Shown here one piece after another: positions 1 through 7,858 of a DNA stretch of 48,953 nt. Position 1 is the stretch's first letter. Every line of letters begins with the position of its first letter. Made by a program: the position numbers and the translations under genes. The stretch is from an uncultured Clostridia bacterium. GTDB lineage: Bacteria > Bacillota > Clostridia > Oscillospirales > Acutalibacteraceae. The notes beneath the pieces were generated by a model that was given only the letters and a program-made list of their open reading frames with translations, searched no databases and was not told the origin of the DNA. The DNA is taken from the NCBI GenBank assembly GCA_946627725.1, contig CAMOVW010000002.1, forward strand, positions 1 to 48,953, in the 5' to 3' direction.

Positions 1-1
1 C

Positions 2-526
2 GTATATGTGGACGATGTATATCAGCTTGCCTGTATCCTTGCCGGACGGGGCCATTCCCTGATGTTCGGCGGCGGCATGAACGGCCTGATGGGGGCTTCC
101 GCCCGTGGCTTTACGGACGGCGGCGGCCATATTATCGGCGTTGCGCCCCGGTTTTTCGATCAGCCCGGCGTGCTCTACGGGCAGTGCGATGAATTTGTTT
201 TTACGGATTCCATGCGGGACCGTAAGAAATATATGGAAGACAATTCCGACGCCTTTATCGTTGTGCCCGGCGGTATCGGTACTTATGAGGAGTTTTTTGA
301 GGTGCTTACGCTCAAATCGCTGGGCCGCCACGGAAAGCCCATTGTGCTCTATAATATCAACGGGTTTTACGATAACCTTGTGCGTCTGATCGAAGAAGGG
401 GACGAGAAGGGCTTTATCAGTACCGTTGTTCACTCCCTTTATGAGTGTACCGACGACCCCGACGAGGTGATCCGTTACATCGAAGCGGGCGATATGGATA
501 CCGGCGATGCAAAAATCTACGGCTGA
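2..526 (+). CDS. LOG-family nucleotide 5'-monophosphate phosphoribohydrolase (5' end cut by window)
   Basis: The reading frame is open to the left edge, so the N-terminus (normally a short beta-strand with the first glycine loop) is missing; the GTG at 8 is probably internal. The visible part carries the LOG/TIGR00730 signatures: a glycine-rich FGGGMNGLMG loop, an MRDRKKYM segment supplying the family arginine, and PGGIGTYEE with the catalytic glutamate. Members of this Rossmann-fold family hydrolyse the N-glycosidic bond of nucleoside monophosphates (AMP or cytokinin ribotides); bacterial members are often misnamed lysine decarboxylases. The physiological substrate here cannot be told from sequence. 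The next gene starts 15 bp downstream, so the two are probably co-transcribed. Confidence 0.9.
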   Translation, partial: VYVDDVYQLACILAGRGHSLMFGGGMNGLMGASARGFTDGGGHIIGVAPRFFDQPGVLYGQCDEFVFTDSMRDRKKYMEDNSDAFIVVPGGIGTYEEFFEVLTLKSLGRHGKPIVLYNINGFYDNLVRLIEEGDEKGFISTVVHSLYECTDDPDEVIRYIEAGDMDTGDAKIYG

Positions 527-541
527 AAAAGAGGGGACGGT

Positions 542-883
542 ATGATACAGATCTTCGGTACCAAAAAGAATGCGGATACCCGCAAGGCGGAGCGCTTTTT
601 CAAAGAGCGGGGCGTAAAATATCAGTTTGTGGACCTGAACGAAAAGGGCCTCAGCAAAGGGGAGCTGCAAAGTGTGGCGCAGGCCTGCGGCGGTATCGAC
701 GCGCTGCCGGATCCCTCCTGCAAAGACCGTGATCTGCTCACCCTGATCGGCTTTCTTGTGCCGGAACAAAGATTTGAAAAGATCCTCGAAAACCAGCACC
801 TTCTAAAGCAGCCCATCGTGCGAAACGGCAAACAGGCCGCCGTGGGCTGTCAGCCGGAAAAGTGGAAGGAATGGACCAAGTAA
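542..883 (+). CDS. ArsC/Spx-family thioredoxin-fold protein lacking the active-site cysteine
   Basis: 113 residues, the usual size of ArsC/YffB/Spx-type proteins. The N-terminal strand-loop-helix reads IFGTKKNADTRKAERFF, where relatives carry C-x-x-C or at least one cysteine (as in NCDTCKKA); here these positions are Ala and Arg. The C-terminal LKQPIVRNGKQAAVG matches the family 'kRPiv..gk..vG' block containing the cis-proline. Cysteines remain elsewhere, but not at the catalytic site. It is therefore unlikely to be an arsenate or disulfide reductase; a protein-binding role is possible but unproven. It sits just after the LOG gene, has a G-rich RBS (agaggggac) and ends at a strong hairpin terminator. 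Confidence 0.85.
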   Translation: MIQIFGTKKNADTRKAERFFKERGVKYQFVDLNEKGLSKGELQSVAQACGGIDALPDPSCKDRDLLTLIGFLVPEQRFEKILENQHLLKQPIVRNGKQAAVGCQPEKWKEWTK

Positions 884-884
884 G

Positions 885-913
885 AAAAAAAACACCGTCG
901 CCGGTGTTTTTTT
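885..913. terminator. Bidirectional hairpin terminator between convergent genes
   Basis: An A-run, the stem aacaccg/cggtgtt around a short loop, then a T-run. It is symmetric, so it can end both the plus-strand ArsC-like gene and the minus-strand operon finishing with folE. Confidence 0.85.
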
Positions 914-928
914 CATTTAACGGGGTAT

Positions 929-1489
929 TTATTTGTCGCTGATCAGCGCCAGCGCTTCGGCGCGGGTGCGGGCGTCGGAGCGGATCACGCCCCGCATGGC
1001 GGAGGTGCGGGTCAGCGCGCCGGCGGCGCGGGCGCCGCGCATGGTCATGCACAGGTGTTCCGCCTCCACGATCACCGCCACGCCTTTGGGCGACAGGTTA
1101 TCGCACAAAAAATCGGCGATCTGGGCGGTAAGCCGCTCCTGCAGCTGGGGCCGCCGGGCGAAGTTATCCACAATGCGCGCCAGTTTTGAAAGGCCGATCA
1201 CCTGTCCCCCGGCGGGGATATACACGATATGCGCCTTGCCCACAAAGGGCAGCAGATGGTGTTCGCACATGGAATACAGCGGTATATCCCGCACTACAAC
1301 CATCTCGTCGTTGTTTTCTTCGTTAAACAGCTTGATAAAAGACTTCGGGTCCTTCTCCAGGCCGGAAAAGATCTCGGCGTACATATTCGCCACCCGCTTC
1401 GGGGTTTCAACCAACCCTTCCCGTTCCGGGTCTTCGCCGATGGCGATCAGTATTTCGCGTACCGCCGCTTCAATTCTCTGTTTATCCAT
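929..1489 (-). CDS. folE: GTP cyclohydrolase I
   Basis: 186 residues, full length for bacterial FolE. It converts GTP to 7,8-dihydroneopterin triphosphate, the first step of folate synthesis. Zinc ligands are visible: Cys75 and His78 in MCEHHLLPF and Cys147 in EHLCM. Other family blocks include [10 protein letters not shown] near the N-terminus, [22 protein letters not shown], and the C-terminal [14 protein letters not shown] substrate region. It is the last gene of a minus-strand cluster, 12 bp behind the dockerin-SpoIID gene, so it may be transcribed with sortase genes although its function is unrelated. No other folate gene is in the window. Confidence 0.97.
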   Translation of the reverse strand: MDKQRIEAAVREILIAIGEDPEREGLVETPKRVANMYAEIFSGLEKDPKSFIKLFNEENNDEMVVVRDIPLYSMCEHHLLPFVGKAHIVYIPAGGQVIGLSKLARIVDNFARRPQLQERLTAQIADFLCDNLSPKGVAVIVEAEHLCMTMRGARAAGALTRTSAMRGVIRSDARTRAEALALISDK

Positions 1490-1501
1490 AGTTTGGCTCC
1501 C

Positions 1502-2707
1502 TTACGGCGTATATACAATGGTAAACGCCGCCGTTTTCAGATCCAGCACCTTATAATTGAACTGTGAGATGCCGTTGAGTACCTTGTTGCCGATGCGGAT
1601 CGAGGTCACGTAACCCCGGTTTTCGTCGATACAGCCGTCGTGGGAGAGGATCTCAAGCCAATCGGCCGGGTCAGAAGAGAGAACCACGCCGGAATCCCAA
1701 TCCATAATATACTCCCGCATTGTTGCGGAGGAGCAGGTATAGGTGGTTATGAAATTGCGGTTGTTCATCTCAAAGGGGGAGGGGACCGAAACCGGATATT
1801 CGCCCCAGAACCAGCCCTCCTCGGCGCTCAGGGTCCTGCCCGCGGACATATCGAAGTACGCCGCCTGAATCGCCTCGTTGCTGCCGTCGTTTTCCATCGC
1901 GAGATATTTGCCCATCACTTCCGCCGCCGCCTTTTTTACAATGGAGGGCAGATTGGAATAACCCGTGTAAGAGGGCAAACCTACCTGATAATAATTACGC
2001 ACGTTGAAATTGAAGTATTTCAGAAGTGAGAGCACCGCAATGCCCTGCGCCTTCTGGGCTTCGTAAGGGGATTCGTCGCCGATCTCCATATAGATGATGC
2101 GCGCCAGAAGCTGCTCGGTGTCGTAATACCCGGCGGAGCTGGTGGAGGTAGAGGGGTAGTATACGGTTTCAGGGTAATCGTAGTCGGTTACGATACGGGA
2201 GCCGGGGAAGTAGTGCGCCAGAATATCCTCGCAGGTAAAGCCCACTTCTCCCATGGCGATCGCGCCCTGCTGGGGCAGGCCCACGCCGTCGCCGTTGCCG
2301 TATTCAATAAACGTAAAGGTATCGTGCCCCGCGTTGATCACCGGATCTTTGGGCGGGGTACAGGCCAGTTTGCTCCAGAGCGCGGCGTTTTTATCCGGGT
2401 TCGCTTCCACGGTCTTGCCGCCGAAATCCTCCAGCTTTACGCCGGCGCGCAGAATCAGACGCGCGTCCGCCGCGTTTACGGCGCCGTTGCCGTCCACATC
2501 GCCGATGCGGACCAGATCTTCGGTGCTCTTATCCAGCCCCACGGCAAGGCGCAGCGCGGTGCGCGCGTCCGAGGCGGTGATGTTTCCGTCGTTATCCAGA
2601 TCGCCCAGCAGTACCGTTGCGGCAGAGGCGGGCAGCGCCATGCTCATTACAAAAAGCGCCGTAAGCAAAAAGGGAATGATTCTTTGAAGTGCGGAATGAT
2701 GTTTCAT
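1502..2707 (-). CDS. Secreted dockerin protein with circularly permuted SpoIID/LytB domain
   Basis: 401 residues. Residues 1-30 are a signal peptide ending in ALPASAA. Residues 35-90 hold two type I dockerin calcium-binding repeats (GDLDNDGNITASDA and GDVDGNGAVNAADA). The rest matches SpoIID/LytB, a peptidoglycan lytic transglycosylase family, but in rotated order. The block that normally ends the domain (GVGLPQQGAIAMGEVG...ILAHYFPGS, residues 141-170) comes first. It is followed by the normally N-terminal block YMEIGDESPYEAQKAQGIAV (206-224, with Glu208 in place of the catalytic Glu), then SAGRTLSAEE...W...PV (288-308), and finally the VTSIRIGNKVLNG...LDLKTAAFTI strand region (368-397). The domain assignment is from motifs; activity is inferred. 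The dockerin implies binding to a cohesin that is not in this window. It lies 8 bp downstream of the CinA-like gene. Confidence 0.8.
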   Translation of the reverse strand: MKHHSALQRIIPFLLTALFVMSMALPASAATVLLGDLDNDGNITASDARTALRLAVGLDKSTEDLVRIGDVDGNGAVNAADARLILRAGVKLEDFGGKTVEANPDKNAALWSKLACTPPKDPVINAGHDTFTFIEYGNGDGVGLPQQGAIAMGEVGFTCEDILAHYFPGSRIVTDYDYPETVYYPSTSTSSAGYYDTEQLLARIIYMEIGDESPYEAQKAQGIAVLSLLKYFNFNVRNYYQVGLPSYTGYSNLPSIVKKAAAEVMGKYLAMENDGSNEAIQAAYFDMSAGRTLSAEEGWFWGEYPVSVPSPFEMNNRNFITTYTCSSATMREYIMDWDSGVVLSSDPADWLEILSHDGCIDENRGYVTSIRIGNKVLNGISQFNYKVLDLKTAAFTIVYTP

Positions 2708-2715
2708 AATATCGT

Positions 2716-3984
2716 TTACTCCCAGATCACGGTTTCCGTTTGATCGGTCACGGTATAAAACGGTATGCCGTCGCCGGTCACGGCGGCTTCGGTGGTCTCT
2801 TTTTCTTCAAACAGCTTACCTACCAGGGGGATGCGCTCCATCGTTAAACGCGCAGAGTAGGCCCAATCCTTCAGCGTGTAAGCGTTGCGATGGAAATAGT
2901 ATCCGCCGCCCGCGCCGATCAGTAATATCAGCGCCAGCACCGCGGCGATCGCGCTTTTGTATTTGCTTATGATTTTGCGCTCTTTCTCCTGTTTTGCGGC
3001 GTCGGCCTGTCTTACCACGGCCATGCCGGCGTCGTTATCCATAATACGGCACAGCAGCTTGCACAGCTCGCCGCAGCAGCGGAACAGAAAATCGCCGGTA
3101 TCCTCGCCGAAAAAGGAGTGTATCTCCCGCACGGTGGTCTCGGAATCGTTGGTAACGGCAACATAAACGGTTTTCGGGGCGTTGGGGTCGTCCCCCACGT
3201 AATAAGCGTTGCTTAATGCGATACCGTAAGGCACGCCAACAAATTCCGCCGCTGTGATGGAAAGATTCACCACATACTCGTTCGGGGGCGTGATCCCTCT
3301 TTTTTCCGCTTTTGTGCCGATAAGGATCCGCTGCGACAGCTCCGGTACGTGGGCTGCGTATTGTTTGAAGATCGCCGCGGTTTTTGTGCCTGCCAGCGCG
3401 ATCTTCACGCCCTCTCGCTTTGCCGAAGCGGCCAGCTGCTGCGCATCGTAGTACTGCAGCGGTTCCATGTTGATGTTTGCGCCGAAGTTATCGTTGAGGT
3501 ATGGGATCACCTGTGTGGTGAGCAGCACCCGGGTGCGGTCGCCGGAATAGGGCAGCAGCAGAACCGTCTGATGCCCGCGTTTGCTTGAAAATCCCGCGTA
3601 TAGGCCGTCCTTGAGTACAAATACGGTGGAATCCACCGCCACGCCGGAGTGGCATACGTTGAAATAGGCGGAATCCAGATCTCTGGAGGAGGCGGATTTC
3701 AGCGCAACGCTCAGCAGGGCTTCATCCACGGTAAGGGTGAGCCCCAGCGCCTTGCAAAGGATGTCTTTGGTGTCGGCAAACTTTTTGAGGTCGGCGAAAA
3801 AGATCACCGTGTCGGAATCCGAAAAAGCCTTTCCGATCGAAACGGTTGCGTCTTTCAGCGTGGAAAAATGCTGAAGGGCATGGTTATCCGTCAGCACGTT
3901 TGAGAAGGTCCGCTGTAAGATCTCGTCAAAGTTCTGTTCGGCGTTGGGTGTGCTGCCGTCCAGAAAAAATAATCTCGCTTTCAT
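2716..3984 (-). CDS. Membrane-anchored degenerate CinA-like protein
   Basis: 422 residues. Residues 1-165 follow the layout of the CinA N-terminal (MoaB/Mog-like) domain: SDTVIFFADLKKFADTKDILCKALGL matches the 'GGLGPT.DD.T' region, and LLLPYSGDRTRVLL...VIPYL matches the 'LPG.P.E....v.PyL' end. Residues 180-312 resemble the CinA C-terminal NMN-deamidase domain (VPYGIALSNAYYVGDDPNAPKTVYVAVT matches 'ga.iGIa.TGiaGP....pvGtVyiA'). However, the AESCTGG motif is replaced by AGTKTAA (198-204). A basic stretch is followed by one membrane helix (344-363) and an outer tail of about 60 residues. Loss of the catalytic motif argues for a structural or sensory role. The homology is by eye and distant. It sits in a tight minus-strand cluster between a sortase and the dockerin-SpoIID protein. 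Confidence 0.6.
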   Translation of the reverse strand: MKARLFFLDGSTPNAEQNFDEILQRTFSNVLTDNHALQHFSTLKDATVSIGKAFSDSDTVIFFADLKKFADTKDILCKALGLTLTVDEALLSVALKSASSRDLDSAYFNVCHSGVAVDSTVFVLKDGLYAGFSSKRGHQTVLLLPYSGDRTRVLLTTQVIPYLNDNFGANINMEPLQYYDAQQLAASAKREGVKIALAGTKTAAIFKQYAAHVPELSQRILIGTKAEKRGITPPNEYVVNLSITAAEFVGVPYGIALSNAYYVGDDPNAPKTVYVAVTNDSETTVREIHSFFGEDTGDFLFRCCGELCKLLCRIMDNDAGMAVVRQADAAKQEKERKIISKYKSAIAAVLALILLIGAGGGYYFHRNAYTLKDWAYSARLTMERIPLVGKLFEEKETTEAAVTGDGIPFYTVTDQTETVIWE

Positions 3985-4028
3985 ACTCTTTCCCTTTCCG
4001 TATGGTTTACGCCGCGCAAATAAAAGCG

Positions 4029-6461
4029 TCAGTTGACTTCTTCATCATTTTCGTTATAGTAATCCGGCTCATCCGGCGGGGTATAATCGTTTTCGCTTTC
4101 CGTGTCGCGGTAAGCAGAGGCGTCCTCTTGTGTGGGGGTGTAATCACGGTATTCCGTCGGCGCGGCGGTGGTGTAATCGTTGTAGCTCCGCTCTGTTGTG
4201 CGGGTGGTTTCGTAAGAAGCGGTCGTTCTCTCGGTTGCGCTCTGCGCGGCGGTAACTGCGGTGGTTGCGGTGGCGGCGGTGGTCGCAGCGGCTCTGCCGC
4301 CGGTGTAATATGCCGCAGGGAAGATGGCGTTGGCGTCGTAATATACCTGATTCTTATCGATCTCTTCGCTCTCGCCCTCGCGCAGCTGCCGCGCCACGAT
4401 CACCAGACGGCCGCTGTCGAAAATGCTGCGGTAGCAGGTATACAGCATCAGGGTCTTATCCCCCGGCTGTACGTCCACGCCGGTGTGTATCATGGAGCGC
4501 GCCTGGATCTGCGCCATTTTGGCCATGAACGCGTTGTCGCTCTCAAAGGTGGGGTAAAGATAATCGAACACATAGCCGTTGTCGTCTTCCGAGTTTGCGT
4601 TGGTAAGCATCACGGCAAAAATCTTCCATTTGGTGGTTTCGTAAAGCGTATCCAGCGTGATCACGGGCGCGTTCAGATAGCCGTCAACCTTCATATATTC
4701 TTCCAGACGGTTGAATATCAGGTGGTCGTGGGTGTTGTGGCCGTAGATGATGGTGTTCTTGCTCAGACCTTCTTTACCCATTGTGCAGTCCGATTTTACG
4801 TAGGGGTTGCCGTAACGGCTGTATTTGCCGTAAATGTTGCGGTAAAGATAATAATCGTCGCTGTCGGTTTGCAGCAGCACGGTGCTGATTTTGGTGTTGG
4901 GTATATGGAGCCAGCCCACCACGTCTTTGCTGGTGGCGTAAAGCTCGGCAAATTTGATGTTCATTCCCTCGGGGAAATCCACGTCAGGGTATTTCGCCCG
5001 CAGCTTTGCCCAGGCCTCGTCCAGCTCGTAATCGGGGATGTTGCTCAGATCTATCATGGATTGCTCCCCGTTTCTTACTTCGCGGATCCTTGCAAGATAG
5101 TTGTTCAGATAGATCGCCAGATAGATCAGCCCGCATATCAGCGCAAGGAAGGATATATCCATGATCACCTTGCGGAATTTTTCTTTGCCGGAATCGTCTT
5201 TGTTCGGCAGGTTTTTATGGAAAAACTTTCGCGCGCCCTCTTTTGAGAAGTGGGTTTTCATAAAGAACGAGAATTTCTCGCCCCGGGTTTTCGTAATGGT
5301 TTTTTCCTGCGCGGTGCTCATGGCGCGCATGCGGCGCACGGTGGCTTCGTCCAGCTTCTCCGCAAGAGGGGAGGCCTTCAGGATCTCGGCTGCGCCGGCC
5401 GCTGCGGCGGTGCTGTAGGTTGCGGCGGGGGTGTAGGCGCCCTTTTGCGCAGGTGGGGGATTCTTTGCGATGTTTGCCTCCATCTGCGCTATTTTGCGCT
5501 GCTTTTCTTCCAAAAGCTGCAGCGAGCGCAGTTTTGCTTCGGTTTCCTGCGCTTCCTTGGCCTTTTGTTCCTTGCGGCGCTGGGCCTTTTCCACCGTGTC
5601 TTTCCAGCGTTCTTTAAAAAGCTCGTCGCTGTCGAAATCGCTTGAGAAAGCTTCAAGCACGGCGTTGTCTACCGAACGCTGTTTTTCGGGCGTAAGCCCT
5701 CTGTTTTCGGGTTCGGGCTGCTTTTCCGGCTTTGGGAAATTCGCCGTCTGGCCGGGCTGCGGGGCAAAATTACGGGGCATCTGGGGTTTCGGCTCCTGCT
5801 GTATTCCTTTGAAATCCATAGTATTATCCTTTATCGGCGGTTGAAATGATGGCTGCGGTGTTTTTTTCGGCTGCGCCGGGATTTTTCTTGCGGAACGGGG
5901 CGGTTTATCCGCTCTTGCCGGCTGTTTTTTCTCCCGCGGTTCATCCGCCCTCGAAAAATGAAATTCGTTCGCGTAGGGCGGCGGCTGCCGCTGCGGCTCA
6001 TCACGGTAATACTTGCCGCGCTTTGCGGCCTCTTCCTTCGCCTGATCTTCCCAATCCGCGTCGAATACCACCCGCTCGCCGCTTTCTCCTACCCCCTGCG
6101 AGGGGTAAACCACGCTGCCGTCGTAGGCGAATTCCGGATGCACGGCCTCAGGCGTCTGCATGGATACCGCACCGCGCACGCTGGGCGCCATTTTGCGGGC
6201 GATGCGCTTTTCCATCGCCCTCTGGTTCGCCACCGCCGCATCCGCCTCTGCGGAATAATCTCTGCGGGGAAATACGCCGGTATTGTCGTCCGGCGCGTAT
6301 TCGGCGTTATATTTTGAAAACATATCGGTGTAATCGGAGCTGTAATCTCCGGTTCCGCCGATGATCTCGCCGATGATATCATCCACGTTGCGCTCCGCGC
6401 CTTTGGTTACGGAATCCCGCAGCGCGTCGGCAGTGGTTTGTTTTTCGTCTTTTGTATCCAT
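4029..6461 (-). CDS. Class B sortase with long cytoplasmic Pro-rich/coiled N-terminus
   Basis: 810 residues, more than three times a normal class B sortase. Residues 1-430 are predicted cytoplasmic: charged, then Pro/Gln-rich, then a Lys/Glu/Ala-rich coiled-coil-like stretch (about 275-335). One membrane helix spans 434-454. The sortase beta-barrel occupies about 490-695, with catalytic His575 (YGHNTH), Cys676 (TLMLYTC) and Arg685 (GRLVIVAR), so it should be an active transpeptidase on the outer face. The last 110 residues are Thr/Ala- then Asp/Glu/Tyr-rich and form a disordered tail. A second sortase gene lies immediately upstream, with the CinA-like gene downstream. No protein with a clear sortase-sorting signal was found in the window, so the substrate is unknown. 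Confidence 0.9.
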   Translation of the reverse strand: MDTKDEKQTTADALRDSVTKGAERNVDDIIGEIIGGTGDYSSDYTDMFSKYNAEYAPDDNTGVFPRRDYSAEADAAVANQRAMEKRIARKMAPSVRGAVSMQTPEAVHPEFAYDGSVVYPSQGVGESGERVVFDADWEDQAKEEAAKRGKYYRDEPQRQPPPYANEFHFSRADEPREKKQPARADKPPRSARKIPAQPKKTPQPSFQPPIKDNTMDFKGIQQEPKPQMPRNFAPQPGQTANFPKPEKQPEPENRGLTPEKQRSVDNAVLEAFSSDFDSDELFKERWKDTVEKAQRRKEQKAKEAQETEAKLRSLQLLEEKQRKIAQMEANIAKNPPPAQKGAYTPAATYSTAAAAGAAEILKASPLAEKLDEATVRRMRAMSTAQEKTITKTRGEKFSFFMKTHFSKEGARKFFHKNLPNKDDSGKEKFRKVIMDISFLALICGLIYLAIYLNNYLARIREVRNGEQSMIDLSNIPDYELDEAWAKLRAKYPDVDFPEGMNIKFAELYATSKDVVGWLHIPNTKISTVLLQTDSDDYYLYRNIYGKYSRYGNPYVKSDCTMGKEGLSKNTIIYGHNTHDHLIFNRLEEYMKVDGYLNAPVITLDTLYETTKWKIFAVMLTNANSEDDNGYVFDYLYPTFESDNAFMAKMAQIQARSMIHTGVDVQPGDKTLMLYTCYRSIFDSGRLVIVARQLREGESEEIDKNQVYYDANAIFPAAYYTGGRAAATTAATATTAVTAAQSATERTTASYETTRTTERSYNDYTTAAPTEYRDYTPTQEDASAYRDTESENDYTPPDEPDYYNENDEEVN

Positions 6462-6484
6462 TCTTCCCCTCCGGAAAAAGTGAT

Positions 6485-7570
6485 TCAGTATTCAATGAAC
6501 ACGGGTACGTTTACATAAGGATTCGCAATGCCCTGCTGGGTGTACCACAGCTGGGGCATGCGGCGGTTCTCGTTCTGGTAGGCAAGGGAGGTGTCTACGG
6601 TTTCATCTTCCCCATCCCGTACAAGCCTGGCCATCACCACGCAGCGCATCTCAACGTATTCCGTAAGATTCATCATATAGGTACAGGTGGAAAGGCACAG
6701 CAGCTTATCCGTGGGCAGAATATCCACGGCGGGGTTTACGATCCAGCTGCGGCGCATGATCTCCTGCGTAAAGCCGGGCATTTCCGCGTCCGAGATATAG
6801 GGCGACCAGTAATAAAAAACGTGTCCGTTGTCGTCCTGCGGTTCCGTGTTGGTGATAAAGCAGGCAAAAATCTTCCACTTATAGTTATCGTACAGGGTGT
6901 TCATCTCGATCAGCGGATACTGCTTATAAAACGCTACGTCCTCGTAGTTTTCCAGCGGGGCGAAAATGCAGTCGTCCGTGGTAAGATGATGGCCGTAAAT
7001 GATGGTCACCTTTGAGAGCGCGTCTCTGCCTTTCCCTACGGAATTGCGGAAGTCCATCCAGATGGAACCTCTGTGGTCGCTTTCCAGATAAAAATTCGCG
7101 CGCTCGTATTTTGTGTTGTCTTCCGCCTGTATCACGGGGAAATCGATGCAGGTGCCGTTCACCCGGATCCAGCCGATCACGTCTTCGTTTGCGGAATACA
7201 GCGCTTTGAAGGAATCCTGTATCCCGTCCGGGAATTTTACGCCCCGTATGGACGGCGTAAGCGTTGGGCTGATGGCGGAGGCGGGCTGATAATAGTCGGT
7301 TTCCGGATTCGGCGGCGCGGTGGCTTTCGAGGCATCGTAGCTGTTCCAGCGGCCGGTGCGGTGCAGCAGCACGGCGATCACGATCAGCACGGCGATATTC
7401 AGCGCCGAAACCGCCGTAATATAGATCTTATCGCCCTTGGTGGCTCTGCCCGCCTGTTCTTTTTTCAGATCTTTCAGGTCTTCTTTTGAGTTGTAGAGCC
7501 CGTCGAGATACGCGCTGTTTTCCTGCGCGGGGGCGTCGGGCGAGGTATGTTTTTTGGTAGGGTGCGGCAA
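6485..7570 (-). CDS. Class B sortase (TTG start)
   Basis: 361 residues from a TTG codon at 7570, chosen because GGAGGG lies 8 nt upstream and because the predicted promoter (7671-7699) overlaps any longer reading frame. Residues 1-48 are cytoplasmic and charged, 49-70 form the membrane anchor, and the sortase domain follows. Catalytic residues are His194 (IYGHHLT), Cys296 (LSTCTY) and Arg309. The family signature EDVIGWIRVNGTCIDFPVIQ and the KWKIFACFITN strand are clear. Class B sortases attach secreted proteins to peptidoglycan or build pili. It is the first gene of the minus-strand cluster, 23 bp before the 810-residue sortase; the pairing suggests two substrates or sequential roles. Confidence 0.92.
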   Translation of the reverse strand: MPHPTKKHTSPDAPAQENSAYLDGLYNSKEDLKDLKKEQAGRATKGDKIYITAVSALNIAVLIVIAVLLHRTGRWNSYDASKATAPPNPETDYYQPASAISPTLTPSIRGVKFPDGIQDSFKALYSANEDVIGWIRVNGTCIDFPVIQAEDNTKYERANFYLESDHRGSIWMDFRNSVGKGRDALSKVTIIYGHHLTTDDCIFAPLENYEDVAFYKQYPLIEMNTLYDNYKWKIFACFITNTEPQDDNGHVFYYWSPYISDAEMPGFTQEIMRRSWIVNPAVDILPTDKLLCLSTCTYMMNLTEYVEMRCVVMARLVRDGEDETVDTSLAYQNENRRMPQLWYTQQGIANPYVNVPVFIEY

Positions 7571-7607
7571 AAAAAGATCCCTCCGATTGCAGTGATTATT
7601 TTGCGTT

Positions 7608-7626
7608 ATCCGGCGTCGCCGGATAA
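7608..7626 (-). other. Perfect hairpin in the leader of the sortase operon
   Basis: An 8-bp perfect stem (TATCCGGC/GCCGGATA) with a 3-nt loop lies in the predicted 5' UTR (about 7571-7664) of the first sortase gene, with no following T-run. It could affect mRNA stability or be a protein or RNA regulatory site. I could not match the leader to a known riboswitch class. Confidence 0.5.
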
Positions 7627-7670
7627 AAATCGGTAACACAAAGAAACCGCCGGCGGCGGCCTTCGGTTTT

Positions 7671-7699
7671 ATGATAACATAAAAAAACCGCCGGTACAA
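7671..7699 (-). promoter_or_regulatory. Sigma-A-type promoter of the sortase operon
   Basis: On the minus strand TTGTAC and TATCAT are separated by 17 nt, giving a transcript start near 7664 and a leader of about 90 nt before the TTG start codon at 7570. Confidence 0.6.
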
Positions 7700-7792
7700 G
7701 TGTTAATTAAAAACAATGTTAGAAAATAAAGCTTAAATAAACTTAAATTTTAATTAATTTGTCATTAATACATAAATTTGATTATTTTTTTC

Positions 7793-7821
7793 TTTACTAC
7801 GCGAGAAAATGCTGTTATAAT
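7793..7821 (+). promoter_or_regulatory. Promoter of the apbE-rnf operon
   Basis: TTTACT (7793-7798), 17-nt spacer, TATAAT (7816-7821), with an extended -10 TG just upstream. It is correctly placed for the apbE start at 7859 and diverges from the sortase promoter. The AT-rich stretch 7690-7800 between the two promoters is the most AT-rich part of this region. Confidence 0.75.
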
Positions 7822-7858
7822 AAAACCGATCATGTCCGCGCGAAAGGAGAAAACAAAA

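Noticed and set aside
3846-5246. 466-codon open frame antisense to the large sortase
   Set aside because: Low-complexity Gly/Arg/Val product, no RBS, and entirely overlapped by the real sortase and CinA-like genes.
7571-7664. Cyclic-di-GMP or other riboswitch in the sortase leader
   Set aside because: Short motifs such as ACGCAAA occur, but the order and stems of the GEMM consensus are absent.
7571-7699. N-terminal extension of the first sortase from an ATG at 7699
   Set aside because: It overlaps the predicted promoter, encodes a non-conserved segment, and a TTG with a good RBS lies at 7570.
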